Assembly: GCF_014193255.1 (NCBI RefSeq)
Contig: NZ_JACHZB010000003.1
Span: 62,001 to 126,000 of the forward strand
DNA: 64,000 bases
DNA from: Rhizobium sp. BK196
GTDB lineage: Bacteria > Pseudomonadota > Alphaproteobacteria > Rhizobiales > Rhizobiaceae
Direction: 5' to 3'
The notes below the pieces were generated by a model that worked only from the letters and a program-made list of their open reading frames with translations, was not told the origin of the DNA and made no database searches. Shown here in pieces: positions 1-10,204 of this stretch; position 1 is the first letter of the stretch; every line of letters begins with the position of its first letter. The position numbers and the translations under genes are program-made.

Positions 1-2781
1 CACTTTCGCCGTCTGAGAGGGCTGGGCTGCAGGCGCTGCTCCGACGGGCGGAAGAGCGGCGGACGCAACCTGATTGCCGTTCTGATTCCCGGTGCTAGCC
101 GGGAAGCTCGCGGCGGACGGTGTCGCGGCCGGCTGGGCTGCAGGCGTTGCCGATGCAACTTCTTTTGCCGGCGCGGACTGCTCGGCAGGTGCCGGCTCTT
201 CGCGGGCAACGAGCGTGCCGTCCGGCTTGACGATCATCGTGCGGACCTTGCGTGGCGAGACGGAAGGCGTTGCATCATCATTGGCCGTGGAGGCATCCGC
301 AGTCGCGTTGTGGTCCGGCAGCAGCCGCGGATCCTGCGTCTCGCCGACGGCAGTCGGCAGCACCGAATCGCCGTTGCCTTCATCGTCATCAGGCGAGACT
401 TCAGGCGTCAGCGTACGCTGAACGACATCGACCGGCTGTTCGTCGGAGGAGACCAGAGCCTTCTGTTTCGGCTCTTCGGCAGCGCCCGCGACACGATCAT
501 AGACGGCCTTGTCCTGGTTTGGCACGGTCTTGCCGCCCGGATTTTCGGGAGCGACCTTTACCGGATCCTTATCGGCAGTGATGACGCGCGGTTCGCCGGA
601 ACCGGCGATGCCGAGGCCGGAACCGTTGGACACCCAACTGTAGACACCATATGCGCCCCCAGCAAAAACGACCAGCATAGCGGCTGCAGCCAGCAGGCGG
701 CGCATGGAGCGGGCGCGGTTGAAATCCGCGGTCTGGCTTGCGGATTCGATATGGACTTCGGAAACGGTCTCGCGGCGTTCGACCGGCTCGCGCACGCTGC
801 GGCGGAAGTCCTCTTCCAGCGCGCGTTCAAAATCATCAAGACCGTCGGCGAAGGCGGTGCTTGCCGGCTTGGCCGCAGCGACGGCCGTTGCAGCAGCGGC
901 CGGGGGCGCCCAGGCAGGGGCGATCGGCGCCTTTTCGTGGCGCTTGGCGGGCTCGAAGAAGCTTGCGATCTCGGCATCGAGATCGAAATCGAAGTCGGCG
1001 GTCTTGGCGATCGGTTCCGGATGCTCGACAGGCGGCAGCGTCGGAACATGCATGTCCTCAACCGTCTCGGGACGATCTTCCGGATCGGAGATCATCGAGG
1101 GATCGAAGGGCAGATCCTCGGTGGATTCACTTGCCGGCACCGGCTTGGCGTAGCTCACCGGTGCTGGCTGCGGCTCCGGCACGAAAACCGGCGCGGCTTG
1201 TGGCTGCGAACGTGGCGTAGGTTGAGCTGCGACCAAGGGCGCTGCACGCACGGGCTCGGGTTTGGGCTGCGGAGCCGGCGGCTCTGAGAAATCGAGATCG
1301 GCGAGTTCCAGCTCGATGCCGGCGAGATCCAGCTCGAAATCGTGGCCGGCAAAGGGATCTTCGGCTTCCATTTCCGGCTGACGTGCGACCGGCGCGGGCG
1401 CGATAGGCTGCGAGACCGGCTCTGCTGGCTCCCGAACCGCCGACTTCGGCGCTTCGGGCTGGCGAAGAACGGGAGTCGCACGGCTCATCGGCACGGGCGC
1501 GATCACCGTCGGCTGCGCAGGTGCGCGAGCAACGGGCGCTTCGAAGACAGGAGCCTCAAAGACGGGAGCCTCGAAAACTGGCGCGGCAGTTGCCTCTACC
1601 GGCTGCGGCGCCACCGGCGCGGCAACAAGTTCGGGCGCCGCGCGCTGAGGCACCGGATAACGGGAGACATCCGCCAAGAGATCGTCGAGATCGAAGGCAC
1701 CCGGATCGAAGGCTGGCTCCGGCGGCGCTTCCGTCAGGCCAGCATCGGCGTGAACGTCGCCTTCGGCTGTAGCGGCAATCAGATCGAACCCGGCATTGTC
1801 GGGTTCGCCAGGCCCTTCGAAGGCAGCGACATCTTCGGCCGTTGCGACAGGCTGGTCAGGAAGGGCGACTTCTTCGTGGCGATCGATCTCGGCCGGAAAA
1901 CCAAAGGATGCCGCAACCGGCTCGAAATCCGCGGCTTCACCCCCCGCGACCGGTAGAGTCTCGTCGGCTACCTTAGGCGCACCCACTTCGGATTCGACCG
2001 TCAATTCCGGCTCGGCCGCAAATTCAGGCTCGACAGCGAGGGCATCAACCGAAGCCTGAGCCAGCTCAAGAACGGGTGAATCGACGATAGGCGCCTCGAC
2101 GACGGGCTCGGAAAGAACCGGCTCTTCGCGACGCGGTGCGTGAAAATTAGCGATCGGCAGACGAATGCTGGCAGCCGACCACTGCGGCGCCTTCGCCGGT
2201 GGCTGAACGGCCGGAGCGACGGAGCCGCCGATCGAAAGCTCAAGCTCTTCGATCAGGTCGCGGGCGCCACCATAGGCCGTGAAGATAACAGGAGGTTCTC
2301 CGGGAACAGCGACCGGCTTCGACGGAGTGGGAGCCCGGTCGGTGGCGACAGGCGCTTCCCATTCGGCTGCGACCGGTTCAGGCGCAGCTACTTCGGGAGC
2401 TGCGGAAGCTTCCTCATAAAATTCTGGCTCGACGACAGGTGCCTCGAAATCGGACACAACCGACGGGGCAAGCTCTTCGCCGATGGAGGGCACGTCCTCG
2501 TGGACAGGCTCGACATAGTCGTAGATTTCGACTTCCTGAGCGATTGGCTCGGCCGGATGATCGAGAGCAGCCAAAGGACGCGGCGCGTCATAGCGCTCGA
2601 ACTCACGGAGAAGCTCGTCCTCGAGATTGAGAGCCGGCTCCTGCCGTGCGGGTTCGCTTACGGTATTGGCCGCGACGCGAGGTTCAAAGCCAACAATACG
2701 AGCGAGTTCTGCCAACGGATCGTCGTCGGCAAACATATCGTCTTTACCACGCGTGTCATACGCAAGTCGTTTATCAGCCAT
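1..2781 (-). CDS. SPOR-type cell-envelope protein, large, Pro/Ala/Glu-rich (partial)
   Basis: The frame is open from an ATG at 2781 (MADKRLAYDT...) to the window edge, 927 codons with no stop, so the C-terminus is missing. The N-terminal motif DDDPLAELARIVGFEP is one I associate with rhizobial SPOR-domain proteins. About 600 residues of low-complexity Pro/Ala/Glu/Val sequence follow, including a tandem VFEAP repeat near residue 400. A single membrane segment (RRLLAAAAMLVVFAGGAYGV) sits near residue 695, then a second low-complexity stretch. The peptidoglycan-binding SPOR domain itself would lie outside the window, so that call rests on the N-terminus, topology and position downstream of argS. 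A Met two codons upstream (2787) is an alternative start. Probable role: inner-membrane anchored envelope or division protein. Confidence 0.8.
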   Translation of the reverse strand, partial: MADKRLAYDTRGKDDMFADDDPLAELARIVGFEPRVAANTVSEPARQEPALNLEDELLREFERYDAPRPLAALDHPAEPIAQEVEIYDYVEPVHEDVPSIGEELAPSVVSDFEAPVVEPEFYEEASAAPEVAAPEPVAAEWEAPVATDRAPTPSKPVAVPGEPPVIFTAYGGARDLIEELELSIGGSVAPAVQPPAKAPQWSAASIRLPIANFHAPRREEPVLSEPVVEAPIVDSPVLELAQASVDALAVEPEFAAEPELTVESEVGAPKVADETLPVAGGEAADFEPVAASFGFPAEIDRHEEVALPDQPVATAEDVAAFEGPGEPDNAGFDLIAATAEGDVHADAGLTEAPPEPAFDPGAFDLDDLLADVSRYPVPQRAAPELVAAPVAPQPVEATAAPVFEAPVFEAPVFEAPVARAPAQPTVIAPVPMSRATPVLRQPEAPKSAVREPAEPVSQPIAPAPVARQPEMEAEDPFAGHDFELDLAGIELELADLDFSEPPAPQPKPEPVRAAPLVAAQPTPRSQPQAAPVFVPEPQPAPVSYAKPVPASESTEDLPFDPSMISDPEDRPETVEDMHVPTLPPVEHPEPIAKTADFDFDLDAEIASFFEPAKRHEKAPIAPAWAPPAAAATAVAAAKPASTAFADGLDDFERALEEDFRRSVREPVERRETVSEVHIESASQTADFNRARSMRRLLAAAAMLVVFAGGAYGVYSWVSNGSGLGIAGSGEPRVITADKDPVKVAPENPGGKTVPNQDKAVYDRVAGAAEEPKQKALVSSDEQPVDVVQRTLTPEVSPDDDEGNGDSVLPTAVGETQDPRLLPDHNATADASTANDDATPSVSPRKVRTMIVKPDGTLVAREEPAPAEQSAPAKEVASATPAAQPAATPSAASFPASTGNQNGNQVASAALPPVGAAPAAQPSQTAKV

Positions 2782-2842
2782 GCCCATCCCACTCAGAAAC
2801 GCAAACACTCAAATGCCAGCGCATTGTGGGGAAATGGTGACG

Positions 2843-4600
2843 TTATCGCATTTCGTCCGGTGCGGCAGTGCCTGTAATGGCAAGTCCCGACTTCAAAACC
2901 GACGCGACGGCGTACACCAGCCCAAGTCTGGCAATACTTGATTCTCGGTTCTTATCGTTAACAAATCGTAATTCCGTCTGATCTTTACCTTTGTTCCAGT
3001 GGGCGTGGAAGGCGCTGGCAAGATCATAGAGGTAAAAAGCGATGCGATGCGGCTCCTGAGACTGGGCTGCACTTTCGACGATACGCGGGAATTCTGCAGC
3101 CTTGGCAATCAGCTGCAATTCGGCGGAATCCGTAATTCCTGCAACGGATTGGGCCAAAAGCTCGGGCGTCGGAGCAAGATTGGGGAAGGCTTCCTTCGCC
3201 TGCCGGAAGACGGACATGCAGCGGGCATGCGCATACTGCACGTAAAAGACCGGATTATCTTTGGATTGTTCCGTTACTTTGGCAAAATCGAAGTCCAACG
3301 GCTCCGAGTTCTTGCGGTAAAGCATCATGAAGCGGACCGAATCACGCCCGACTTCGTCGACGACATCGCGCAATGTGACAAAATCGCCCGAACGCTTCGA
3401 CATCTTAACCGGCTCACCATCACGGTAGAGCTTAACAAGTTGGCAGAGCAGCACCGTCAGCTTCGCCTTACCGTCGGAGACGCCACGTGCAACTGCCTCG
3501 AGGCGCTTGACGTAGCCGCCGTGGTCGGCGCCGAGCACATAGATCATTTCATTGAAGCCACGGTCGAACTTGTTCTTGAAGTAGGCGACGTCGGCAGCGA
3601 AATAGGTGTAGGAGCCGTCCGACTTGATCAGAGCACGATCGATATCGTCGCCGACTTCGGTCGAGCGGAAGAGAGTCTGTTCGCGGTCTTCCCAATCCTC
3701 AGGCAACTGGCCCTTCGGAGGCGGCAGCGTACCCTTGTAGACATAGCCCTTGAAGGTCAGGTCGTTGATGGCGGTGCGGATGGCAGCTGCGCCATTGGCA
3801 TGCAGCATGCGTTCCGAGAAAAAGAGGTCATGATGGACGTTGAGGGCGGCAAGATCCTCGCGGATCATCACCATCATCATCTCGATGGCGCGATCCTTGA
3901 CGATCGGCATCCACTGCTCTTCCGGCATGTTGTGCAGGCGCACGCCATATTCGGCAGCGAGCGATTCTCCGACCGGAACGAGATAGTCGCCGGGATAGAG
4001 ACCGGATGGAATCTCGCCGATCTTCTCACCGAGCGCCTCGCGGTAACGCAGGAAGACGGAGCGCGCGAGCACATCGATCTGCGAGCCAGCGTCGTTGATG
4101 TAATATTCCTTGACGACATCGTAACCGGCAAAGGCGAGCAGGTTTGCCAGCGCATCGCCGACGACAGCGCCGCGGCAATGGCCGACATGCATGGGGCCGG
4201 TCGGATTTGCCGAGACATATTCGACGTTGACCTTCTTGCCCTGCCCCAGTGCCGAGCGGCCGTAGCCGGTGCCCGATTGGATCATCGAGGCAAGCAGGCG
4301 CTGCCAGTAGCCGACGGAGAGCCGGATATTGATGAAACCCGGGCCGGCGACCGAAACCTCGGCGACGTCGGTGTCTTCCTGCAGCTTGGCAATGATGATT
4401 TCGGCAAGCGCACGCGGATTGGTGCCGAGCGGCTTGGCAAGCACCATGGCAGCGTTGGTCGCCACATCGCCATGGCTCGCATCACGCGGCGGCTCTACGG
4501 CAATGCGACCGAAATCGAGCTCGGATCGCTTTTCCTTGACCAGATCGAGCTGTTCAAGGGCGTTTTTAATCCTGGCTTCGAAATCGGTAAAAAGATTCAT
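2843..4600 (-). CDS. argS: Arginyl-tRNA synthetase
   Basis: This 585-residue class I aminoacyl-tRNA synthetase charges tRNA-Arg in the cytoplasm. The N-terminal additional domain (residues 1-110, starting [15 protein letters not shown]) is followed by the Rossmann core with [11 protein letters not shown] (HIGH-type HVGH at 138-141). A KMSKR signature ([16 protein letters not shown]) lies in the second half, and a helical anticodon-binding C-terminus follows. Length and motif order are normal. The gene lies 62 bp downstream of dgt and just upstream of the SPOR gene, all on the minus strand, so the three are probably cotranscribed. A long open frame on the opposite strand here is a high-GC shadow. 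Confidence 0.97.
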   Translation of the reverse strand: MNLFTDFEARIKNALEQLDLVKEKRSELDFGRIAVEPPRDASHGDVATNAAMVLAKPLGTNPRALAEIIIAKLQEDTDVAEVSVAGPGFINIRLSVGYWQRLLASMIQSGTGYGRSALGQGKKVNVEYVSANPTGPMHVGHCRGAVVGDALANLLAFAGYDVVKEYYINDAGSQIDVLARSVFLRYREALGEKIGEIPSGLYPGDYLVPVGESLAAEYGVRLHNMPEEQWMPIVKDRAIEMMMVMIREDLAALNVHHDLFFSERMLHANGAAAIRTAINDLTFKGYVYKGTLPPPKGQLPEDWEDREQTLFRSTEVGDDIDRALIKSDGSYTYFAADVAYFKNKFDRGFNEMIYVLGADHGGYVKRLEAVARGVSDGKAKLTVLLCQLVKLYRDGEPVKMSKRSGDFVTLRDVVDEVGRDSVRFMMLYRKNSEPLDFDFAKVTEQSKDNPVFYVQYAHARCMSVFRQAKEAFPNLAPTPELLAQSVAGITDSAELQLIAKAAEFPRIVESAAQSQEPHRIAFYLYDLASAFHAHWNKGKDQTELRFVNDKNRESSIARLGLVYAVASVLKSGLAITGTAAPDEMR

Positions 4601-4662
4601 CGCACTCTTCCATGCACAGGCTGTGCCAACAGGTTTGCCGGCGGCTGCCGGGCGCCCGCTGC

Positions 4663-5880
4663 CTATCGCAAATCCGGAGTGTGGTCAAACAATCGCCTGT
4701 GGGCACTGATGGCATAGGTATCCGTCATGCCGGCCAGATAGTCCCCAACATGGCGGGCTTTCGGCGCGTCGGAAAGACCGGCGATATGGTCGACCCAATA
4801 ATGGCTCTGCATCTCCTTGGGATTGGCCATATAGGCACCGAAGAGATCCTTGACGATCTGAGCGGCACCGGCGCGGATGCGCATAATATCGGCATTCCGG
4901 TAGATGCGCTTGAAGAGCATCGCCTTGATCTGCCTGTCGGTCTCGGCCATCTCGTCCGAAAAAGTTGCCATTACGTGATCCGCATTGCGGATATCGTCGG
5001 CGCTTTGCGGGTTCAGCTCTGCCAGGCGCTTCTGCGCTACGCCGATAACATCCTCCACCATGCGCGTGATCTGACGGCGCATGATTTCATGCGTGAAGCG
5101 GCTCGGCTCGAGATGCGGATAACGCTCCCTGACCTCGGCCATCAGCCCGGCAAGAAACGGAATTTCCTCCAGCATCTCGAAATTCAGGTAGCCCGAGCGC
5201 AAGCCGTCATCGATGTCATGGGTGTTGTAAGCGATATCGTCGGCAATCGCTGCCGCCTGGGCTTCCAGGCTCGCATAGCTCGCAAGTTCCAGATCATGCA
5301 GTTCGCAATAGTCGAGTATCGGCTGCGGCACCGGCCCTCGCGTGCCGACACCATCGGCCGTCAGCAGCGGACCGTTGTGCTTGACGAGACCCTCCAGGCT
5401 TTCCCATGTCAGGTTGATGCCGTCGAATTCAGCATAACGCCGCTCGAGTTTGGTGACGATGCGCAAGGATTGGGCATTGTGGTCGAAGCCGCCATAGGGC
5501 AGCAGTTCTTCATGCAGCGCATCCTCGCCCGTATGGCCGAAAGGCGTATGGCCGAAATCGTGGACGAGCGCCACGCCCTCGGCCAGATCCTCATCAGCCT
5601 TCAGGGCGCGGGCAAGCGCGCGGGCGATCTGAGCCACCTCGATCGTATGCGTGAGGCGTGTTCGGTAGTGATCGCCATCCTGGGCGATGAAGACCTGCGT
5701 CTTATGTTTCAGGCGGCGGAAGGCCGTCGTATGGACGATGCGATCGCGGTCACGCTGGAAATCGGACCGTGTCGGGCTGCCGCTCTCCGGATAGAGACGC
5801 CCGCGCGACTTCCATGGATCTGCCGCATAGACCGCTCGTTCCCCGTAACCGAAACCCAATGCATGCCTGTCGAAGCTCAT
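4663..5880 (-). CDS. dgt: dGTPase-like HD-domain triphosphohydrolase
   Basis: This 405-residue protein belongs to the deoxyguanosinetriphosphate triphosphohydrolase-like family, which hydrolyses dNTPs to nucleoside and triphosphate. The HD metal site is visible as RTRLTH (about residues 73-78) and [10 protein letters not shown] (about 107-116), with a third element in [14 protein letters not shown]. The N-terminus [17 protein letters not shown] is typical of the family. It is the first gene of the minus-strand dgt-argS-SPOR series. Substrate specificity cannot be read from sequence: alphaproteobacterial members are usually annotated only as dGTPase-like, and other dNTPs are possible. Confidence 0.93.
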   Translation of the reverse strand: MSFDRHALGFGYGERAVYAADPWKSRGRLYPESGSPTRSDFQRDRDRIVHTTAFRRLKHKTQVFIAQDGDHYRTRLTHTIEVAQIARALARALKADEDLAEGVALVHDFGHTPFGHTGEDALHEELLPYGGFDHNAQSLRIVTKLERRYAEFDGINLTWESLEGLVKHNGPLLTADGVGTRGPVPQPILDYCELHDLELASYASLEAQAAAIADDIAYNTHDIDDGLRSGYLNFEMLEEIPFLAGLMAEVRERYPHLEPSRFTHEIMRRQITRMVEDVIGVAQKRLAELNPQSADDIRNADHVMATFSDEMAETDRQIKAMLFKRIYRNADIMRIRAGAAQIVKDLFGAYMANPKEMQSHYWVDHIAGLSDAPKARHVGDYLAGMTDTYAISAHRRLFDHTPDLR

Positions 5881-6100
5881 TCTTCACCGTCACTAACGCG
5901 TTGCGACCTTGCCCATTGACGCCGCTTTCCGCTCTTCATACCTATAGCTTACAGAAACGGCAAAGAGGCGCTTTGTCGACCGCTTCGCCAGATCCTGTCC
6001 TTTATGGAAGGATCATGATAAGTTTCTTTGATATCATGCGTTTGAACATCAAACGTCCAAATAGTATTCTCTCCGGATCTTGACCCCGGCAGGAGGAAAA

Positions 6101-6433
6101 ATGACTGAAGCGAATGTAACCCTTTCCGATGCCGCGGCAAAGCGTATTGCCGCTATCGTCGGCAGCGATCCCGGCAAGAGCGCGTTGCGCGTCTCCGTCG
6201 AAGGGGGCGGCTGTTCCGGCTTTTCCTACAAATTCGATCTCGTGGACGGCGTGGCTGATGACGACATCGTCGTCGAGAAGAATGATGCCAAGGTATTGAT
6301 CGACAGTCTCTCGCTGGTCTACATGGCCGGCTCCGAGATCGATTTCGTCGACAACCTGCTCGGGCAGTCCTTCCAGATCAAGAACCCGAATGCGGTGGCA
6401 AGCTGCGGCTGCGGCACCAGCTTCGCAATCTGA
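6101..6433 (+). CDS. erpA: Iron-sulfur cluster insertion protein, HesB/IscA/ErpA family
   Basis: This 110-residue A-type carrier protein delivers Fe-S clusters to apo-enzymes. The three cluster-ligating cysteines are present: one in GGGCSGFSY (about residue 40) and two in the C-terminal CGCGTSF. The start is the ATG at 6101, preceded by a strong AGGAGG ribosome site at 6091-6096. A TTG 21 bases upstream is in frame but unlikely. It is divergent from dgt across about 220 bp and 118 bp upstream of the exonuclease gene. I cannot separate ErpA from IscA by sequence alone. Without an isc operon here, ErpA is the better name. Confidence 0.9.
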   Translation: MTEANVTLSDAAAKRIAAIVGSDPGKSALRVSVEGGGCSGFSYKFDLVDGVADDDIVVEKNDAKVLIDSLSLVYMAGSEIDFVDNLLGQSFQIKNPNAVASCGCGTSFAI

Positions 6434-6551
6434 TCCAAAACCGACTTTCCACGAATAACCGGCCGAAGATTTTCTTCCGGCCGGTTTCCTGTCTTGTCCG
6501 CCAACGTGGGAGCGCGATAAAAGAGCCGAAGCGAGTTAGCAGGATAAAGCC

Positions 6552-7343
6552 ATGAAGATAGCGACCTGGAACATCAATGGCGTCAAGGCGCGTATCGACA
6601 ACCTCACGCAATGGCTGAAGGATTCCAGTCCTGATATCGTCTGCCTGCAGGAAATCAAGACGATCGACGAAGGCTTCCCGCGGCTGGAAATCGAGGCGCT
6701 CGGCTACCATGTGGAAACGCATGGTCAGAAGGGCTTCAACGGCGTTGCCATTCTCTCCAAGGATTCGCCTTCCGAAGTCAATCGCGGCCTGCCGGGTGAT
6801 CCGCTCGATGAGCAGGCACGATTCCTCGAAGCCGTCTTCTCCCTGCCTGGCAACAAGGTGGCGCGCGTTTGCTGCCTCTACCTGCCGAACGGCAACCCGC
6901 CGGAAACGGAAAAATACCCCTACAAGCTCGCCTGGATGGAGCGCCTGCGCAAATTCGCGGCCGAGCGCCTCGAATACGAGGAAATTTTCATTCTGGCCGG
7001 CGATTACAATGTCATCCCCGAGCCGCATGATTGCTTCGACCCGAAGGTCTGGGAAAGCGATGCACTCTTTCTGCCGCAGACACGCGAAGCCTTCCGCCGG
7101 CTGGAAAATCTCGGTCTCGTTGATGCGGTGCGTTCTGCAACCGATGCGACAGCACTCTATTCCTTCTGGGATTATCAGGCCGGCGCCTGGCCGAAGAACA
7201 ACGGCATCCGTATCGACCATTTGATGCTGTCGCCGGAAGCAGCCGACTGCATGACGTCAACAGCCATCGAAAAGCATGTGCGTGCCTGGGAAAAGCCCTC
7301 CGATCACGTGCCCGTCGTTGCTTACTTCGATTTCGCTGCCTGA
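6552..7343 (+). CDS. xthA: Exodeoxyribonuclease III / AP endonuclease
   Basis: This 263-residue member of the exonuclease III/AP endonuclease family cleaves DNA 5' to abasic sites and degrades 3' ends during base excision repair. Family motifs appear in order: ATWNINGVKAR at the N-terminus, CLQEIKT (catalytic Glu), AGDYNVIPEPHD (Asp/Asn pair), IRIDHLMLS and the C-terminal SDHVPVVAYF (catalytic Asp-His). The length is typical. It reads in the same direction as erpA. A rhizobial intergenic palindrome lies directly downstream, between it and the convergent exoR. Confidence 0.95.
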   Translation: MKIATWNINGVKARIDNLTQWLKDSSPDIVCLQEIKTIDEGFPRLEIEALGYHVETHGQKGFNGVAILSKDSPSEVNRGLPGDPLDEQARFLEAVFSLPGNKVARVCCLYLPNGNPPETEKYPYKLAWMERLRKFAAERLEYEEIFILAGDYNVIPEPHDCFDPKVWESDALFLPQTREAFRRLENLGLVDAVRSATDATALYSFWDYQAGAWPKNNGIRIDHLMLSPEAADCMTSTAIEKHVRAWEKPSDHVPVVAYFDFAA

Positions 7344-7359
7344 GATTTAAACCATTTTC

Positions 7360-7413
7360 GTTTTACGCGATTCCGGACGCAAAATCGCTGCGCACTTTTG
7401 CCGGAATTGCTCG
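7360..7413. repeat. Rhizobial intergenic palindromic repeat
   Basis: An imperfect inverted repeat with arms GCGATTCCGGACGCAAAA and CAAAAGTGCGC...CCGGAATTGC sits between the convergent xthA and exoR stop codons. From memory, near-identical text (CGGACG-AAAACCGC-GCACTTTT-CTGGAATTGCTC) recurs in intergenic regions of many Rhizobiales. It can fold into a stem at about 7367-7384 / 7395-7410 and may serve as a shared 3' hairpin. No second full copy was found in this window. Confidence 0.65.
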
Positions 7414-7418
7414 AAAGC

Positions 7419-8222
7419 TTAGTTGTCCGAGCCGCTCGCAATCGTATGCGATAGGGATATGGCCGTACGCCGATCGGTTTCACTAGCGACCGAGAATGCA
7501 TCCTCCTGAAGCGATTGCATCCAACTGCAATCCTTCGGCTTACAGCGGTCGAGAGCGGCCGTCATAAGCGCTAGACCGCGGGCAGACTGGCCTTCATCGA
7601 AGAGGATGTTGCCGAAGACCGCCATGGCACCGGGATGGCCGCTCTTGCGGGCCTGATTGAGCCATTTCTTGGCCTGGTTGATATTGGCGCTTCCGCCCTC
7701 ACCCGCGAGCATCATCTGCGCAAGCTGGAACTGAGCCTCGGGAACACCGAAGGTGGAAGCGACCTGGAAATAGAGCTGCCGGGCCTGGTTGAGATCGATC
7801 TTCACCGGGCTGCCAGAAATGCCGTGCCTGTAATAATTGGCAAGCGACAGCAGCGCATTGATGAAGAAGCCGGTATCCTCCGAGCCGGGCTCTACGCCCT
7901 GCTGTGCAATCTCGCTGTAGATCTTGAAGGCTTCGAAATCATCCTGCGCCACGCCATCGCCATCGGCATACATGTTGGCGAGCGCCCAGCGAGAACCGGT
8001 ATGTCCCTTCTCAGCGGCGTATTTATAGGCTTCTACCGCCTCTTCCTTCTGACCGTTTTTGTAAGCTTTGAAACCAAACTTGAAGAGATCGAAGGGTCCT
8101 GATTCCTTCGTCACGCCCGTCTTGATGTCGAATGCCAGGACCGGACAGGCCAAGGCCAGGGAAACGGCCATCGACATGCTGAGCAGCATGAATTTGAACA
8201 ATCTGAACTCGGACGTTACCAT
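7419..8222 (-). CDS. exoR: Exopolysaccharide/motility regulator ExoR (Sel1-repeat periplasmic protein)
   Basis: In rhizobia, ExoR is a periplasmic inhibitor of the ExoS-ChvI two-component system that restrains succinoglycan-type exopolysaccharide and supports motility. The protein has 267 residues, close to the length I recall for the characterised family. It has a signal peptide (hydrophobic MLLSMSMAVSLALACPVLAF) and then Sel1-type repeats, for example EAVEAYKYAAEKGHTGSRWALANMYADGDGV and AQFQLAQMMLAGEGG-NINQAKKWLNQA. I chose the ATG at 8222; the frame upstream is open but reads as unlikely Arg/Pro-rich sequence. It has its own long 5' region and is convergent with xthA. Confidence 0.93.
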   Translation of the reverse strand: MVTSEFRLFKFMLLSMSMAVSLALACPVLAFDIKTGVTKESGPFDLFKFGFKAYKNGQKEEAVEAYKYAAEKGHTGSRWALANMYADGDGVAQDDFEAFKIYSEIAQQGVEPGSEDTGFFINALLSLANYYRHGISGSPVKIDLNQARQLYFQVASTFGVPEAQFQLAQMMLAGEGGSANINQAKKWLNQARKSGHPGAMAVFGNILFDEGQSARGLALMTAALDRCKPKDCSWMQSLQEDAFSVASETDRRTAISLSHTIASGSDN

Positions 8223-8935
8223 CTTTACCGGTTTCTTTCGTTCATCCCAGACGCCTGGCGGCGGCTTTCTTCGCCGTTCTGCCCGCGTGGATGCATTCCT
8301 TCCAGGCGAGCGATCCCGCGGCGGGCTCCAAGGCTCCTTTACCCGCGTCGCTTCCAGCCCCATGCCCCTCTGTCAAAACCAGCACATCCTCGTGAACCAT
8401 CCGGCTTCCGGCACGGCTCGCATGTGATGTCTGCGGTACTACCTTTGCGTTCCAGGACCCTGCCCGTCCGCCTCTGTCGTCTTCGTAAACAGCAAATGTG
8501 ACCAAACCGGTATCGCTACCGTGCCCAGAGAACGAAGCTTCATGCCGAGGGAATGAAAATGATCGGAACGAGCAAATCTGCAACACTATCGAAAGGGGGG
8601 ATTTTCTGCCGGAAATGCCTTTGGCGAAAAGCAAAACGGCCGTTGCCGCTGGCTTCTCGCCGCTGCTATCGCGATGTCTGGCGTTACCCGAAAAAATTCG
8701 ACCCATGCTACTGCTTACGCACACCTACGCTTGTCATCTCCTCGCCCGCTAATAGCGCTGCGCCCTCTTTGTGGCGGGAAATGGACAAATTCGCCCCGCC
8801 GACATCATACGCGAACGGTCGTAAAAAAGTGTTGCTGAATCGTCACAAAACGAGACGAGAAGACGGGATGATTAATGACGGCAAATGAAGAAGAGCCCGG
8901 CACCGCCAGCCTCCTCAATTCTTCAAATCAGGGAA
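8223..8935. other. 713-bp intergenic region upstream of exoR
   Basis: I find no convincing gene. Open frames on both strands lack ribosome sites and have compositions unlike proteins (Arg/Ser/Pro shadows). The exoR promoter on the minus strand should lie here, as should the 3' end of the porin transcript. The length suggests a long regulatory leader, but I could not pick a promoter or operator with confidence. Confidence 0.5.
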
Positions 8936-10204
8936 TTAAAACTTGACCTTTAGGCTGGTCGATAGTGCGGCAACCAAGTCGTTGCCAAAGGAATAGGAGA
9001 CATCATCTCCAAACGTGACGCCGTTCTGAGTGACGACGCCCGATGAACCGCTCGTTAGAATACCAACGGCACCAGCAACGCGCCACTCGATATGCTCGGT
9101 AGGCGTGAATGCAGCGCCGACACCGACTGTCCAGCTATCGGTCTGAGCGCCATAGCCCTGGCTGGTGCCACGGTCCCAGGTCAGGCTGACCGCGCCGGCC
9201 CATTGGTCGTTGAACTTGTGGCCGACGCCACCGGTGATGGTCCAGCCATCACGATAGAGGAGGTCAAGCGAAGTCAGTTCCGTCGCCCCACCGGAGGTGC
9301 AGGCGACCAGGCCCTTCGTCGAAGTCGGGCAGAAAGGCACGGACTGAAGGACGCTCCAGTTCGTCCACTTGACCGATCCGAAGGCGAGCCAATCCGGTGC
9401 GATGCCGCTCTGCAACTTCAACTCCAACGAATCCGGCGCTTCAGCAGAACCGAATACGGGGGTCACGACACCAAGAGCAGGATTGGCCGGATTTATGGCC
9501 TTGGGCACTTCGGTCAGGTCCACTGTGCCGGTCAAATTGTCGTATTTAACCCTGCTGTTGTAAACGAGGCTGGCACGAAAAGCATATTCAGGTATTTCGT
9601 AAGCAAGACCCGCACGCCATCCCCACGCCTCATCGCCAAGGTCCAGCCGACCAATGCCGCTGTAAATTGCTGAAGCCGGCGGTCCGATAGGAGCAACGAG
9701 GCGCTCCTTGAAGCCCTCGACCTCCTGATAGAAGCCACCGCCGATGACGCGAAGCTGTCCCGGGCCGACATCGAAACGATAGGAGCAGGTACCGCCGTAG
9801 TTGCGGGTCTTGATCTCGGTCTCGATGTTGTTGTTAGCACCGGCCCAGTTTAAGCCGGGATCGGAATGCCCACCGAAGGGTTCGGAATAGTCGACCAGGC
9901 AGTCGATCGCATCGCCGAAGCCGGCCTTGAAGCCAATATATGGGATCGTATAGTTCGCGGTATCATCGGCCGTACTCGAACGGTTGTTCAAATTCCCATC
10001 GGCGGGAGCCGTGTCACGCGCGTTCGTTAGCTTGCGCTGAGGCGTGACATAGATAATGCCCGACTGGAACGAGAAGGACGACGTATCGAACAACTGATCG
10101 ATATTGTAGCCGCCACGCTCCAGACCACCTGCAAAGGACGGTGAAGCCAGTGCCGAAAATACGATGAGCGATGTTACGCCCCTGGAAAACATACGCGCTG
10201 CCAT
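8936..10204 (-). CDS. OmpP1/FadL/TodX family outer-membrane transport protein
   Basis: The 422-residue product has a signal peptide (MAARMFSRGVTSLIVFSALASPSFAGG) followed by GGYNIDQLFDTSSFSFQSGIIYVTPQRKL, the alternating pattern of a beta-barrel. It ends with phenylalanine (SLKVKF), as expected for an outer-membrane barrel. FadL-family channels carry long-chain fatty acids or other hydrophobic compounds across the outer membrane. The ATG at 10204 follows a strong GGGGGAG ribosome site; an in-frame ATG 57 bases upstream has none. It stands alone between exoR and valS. The actual substrate is unknown. Confidence 0.85.
   Translation of the reverse strand: MAARMFSRGVTSLIVFSALASPSFAGGLERGGYNIDQLFDTSSFSFQSGIIYVTPQRKLTNARDTAPADGNLNNRSSTADDTANYTIPYIGFKAGFGDAIDCLVDYSEPFGGHSDPGLNWAGANNNIETEIKTRNYGGTCSYRFDVGPGQLRVIGGGFYQEVEGFKERLVAPIGPPASAIYSGIGRLDLGDEAWGWRAGLAYEIPEYAFRASLVYNSRVKYDNLTGTVDLTEVPKAINPANPALGVVTPVFGSAEAPDSLELKLQSGIAPDWLAFGSVKWTNWSVLQSVPFCPTSTKGLVACTSGGATELTSLDLLYRDGWTITGGVGHKFNDQWAGAVSLTWDRGTSQGYGAQTDSWTVGVGAAFTPTEHIEWRVAGAVGILTSGSSGVVTQNGVTFGDDVSYSFGNDLVAALSTSLKVKF

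Noticed and set aside
8242..8888. Open frames in the exoR upstream region
   Set aside because: Several frames on both strands, none with a ribosome site or sensible composition.
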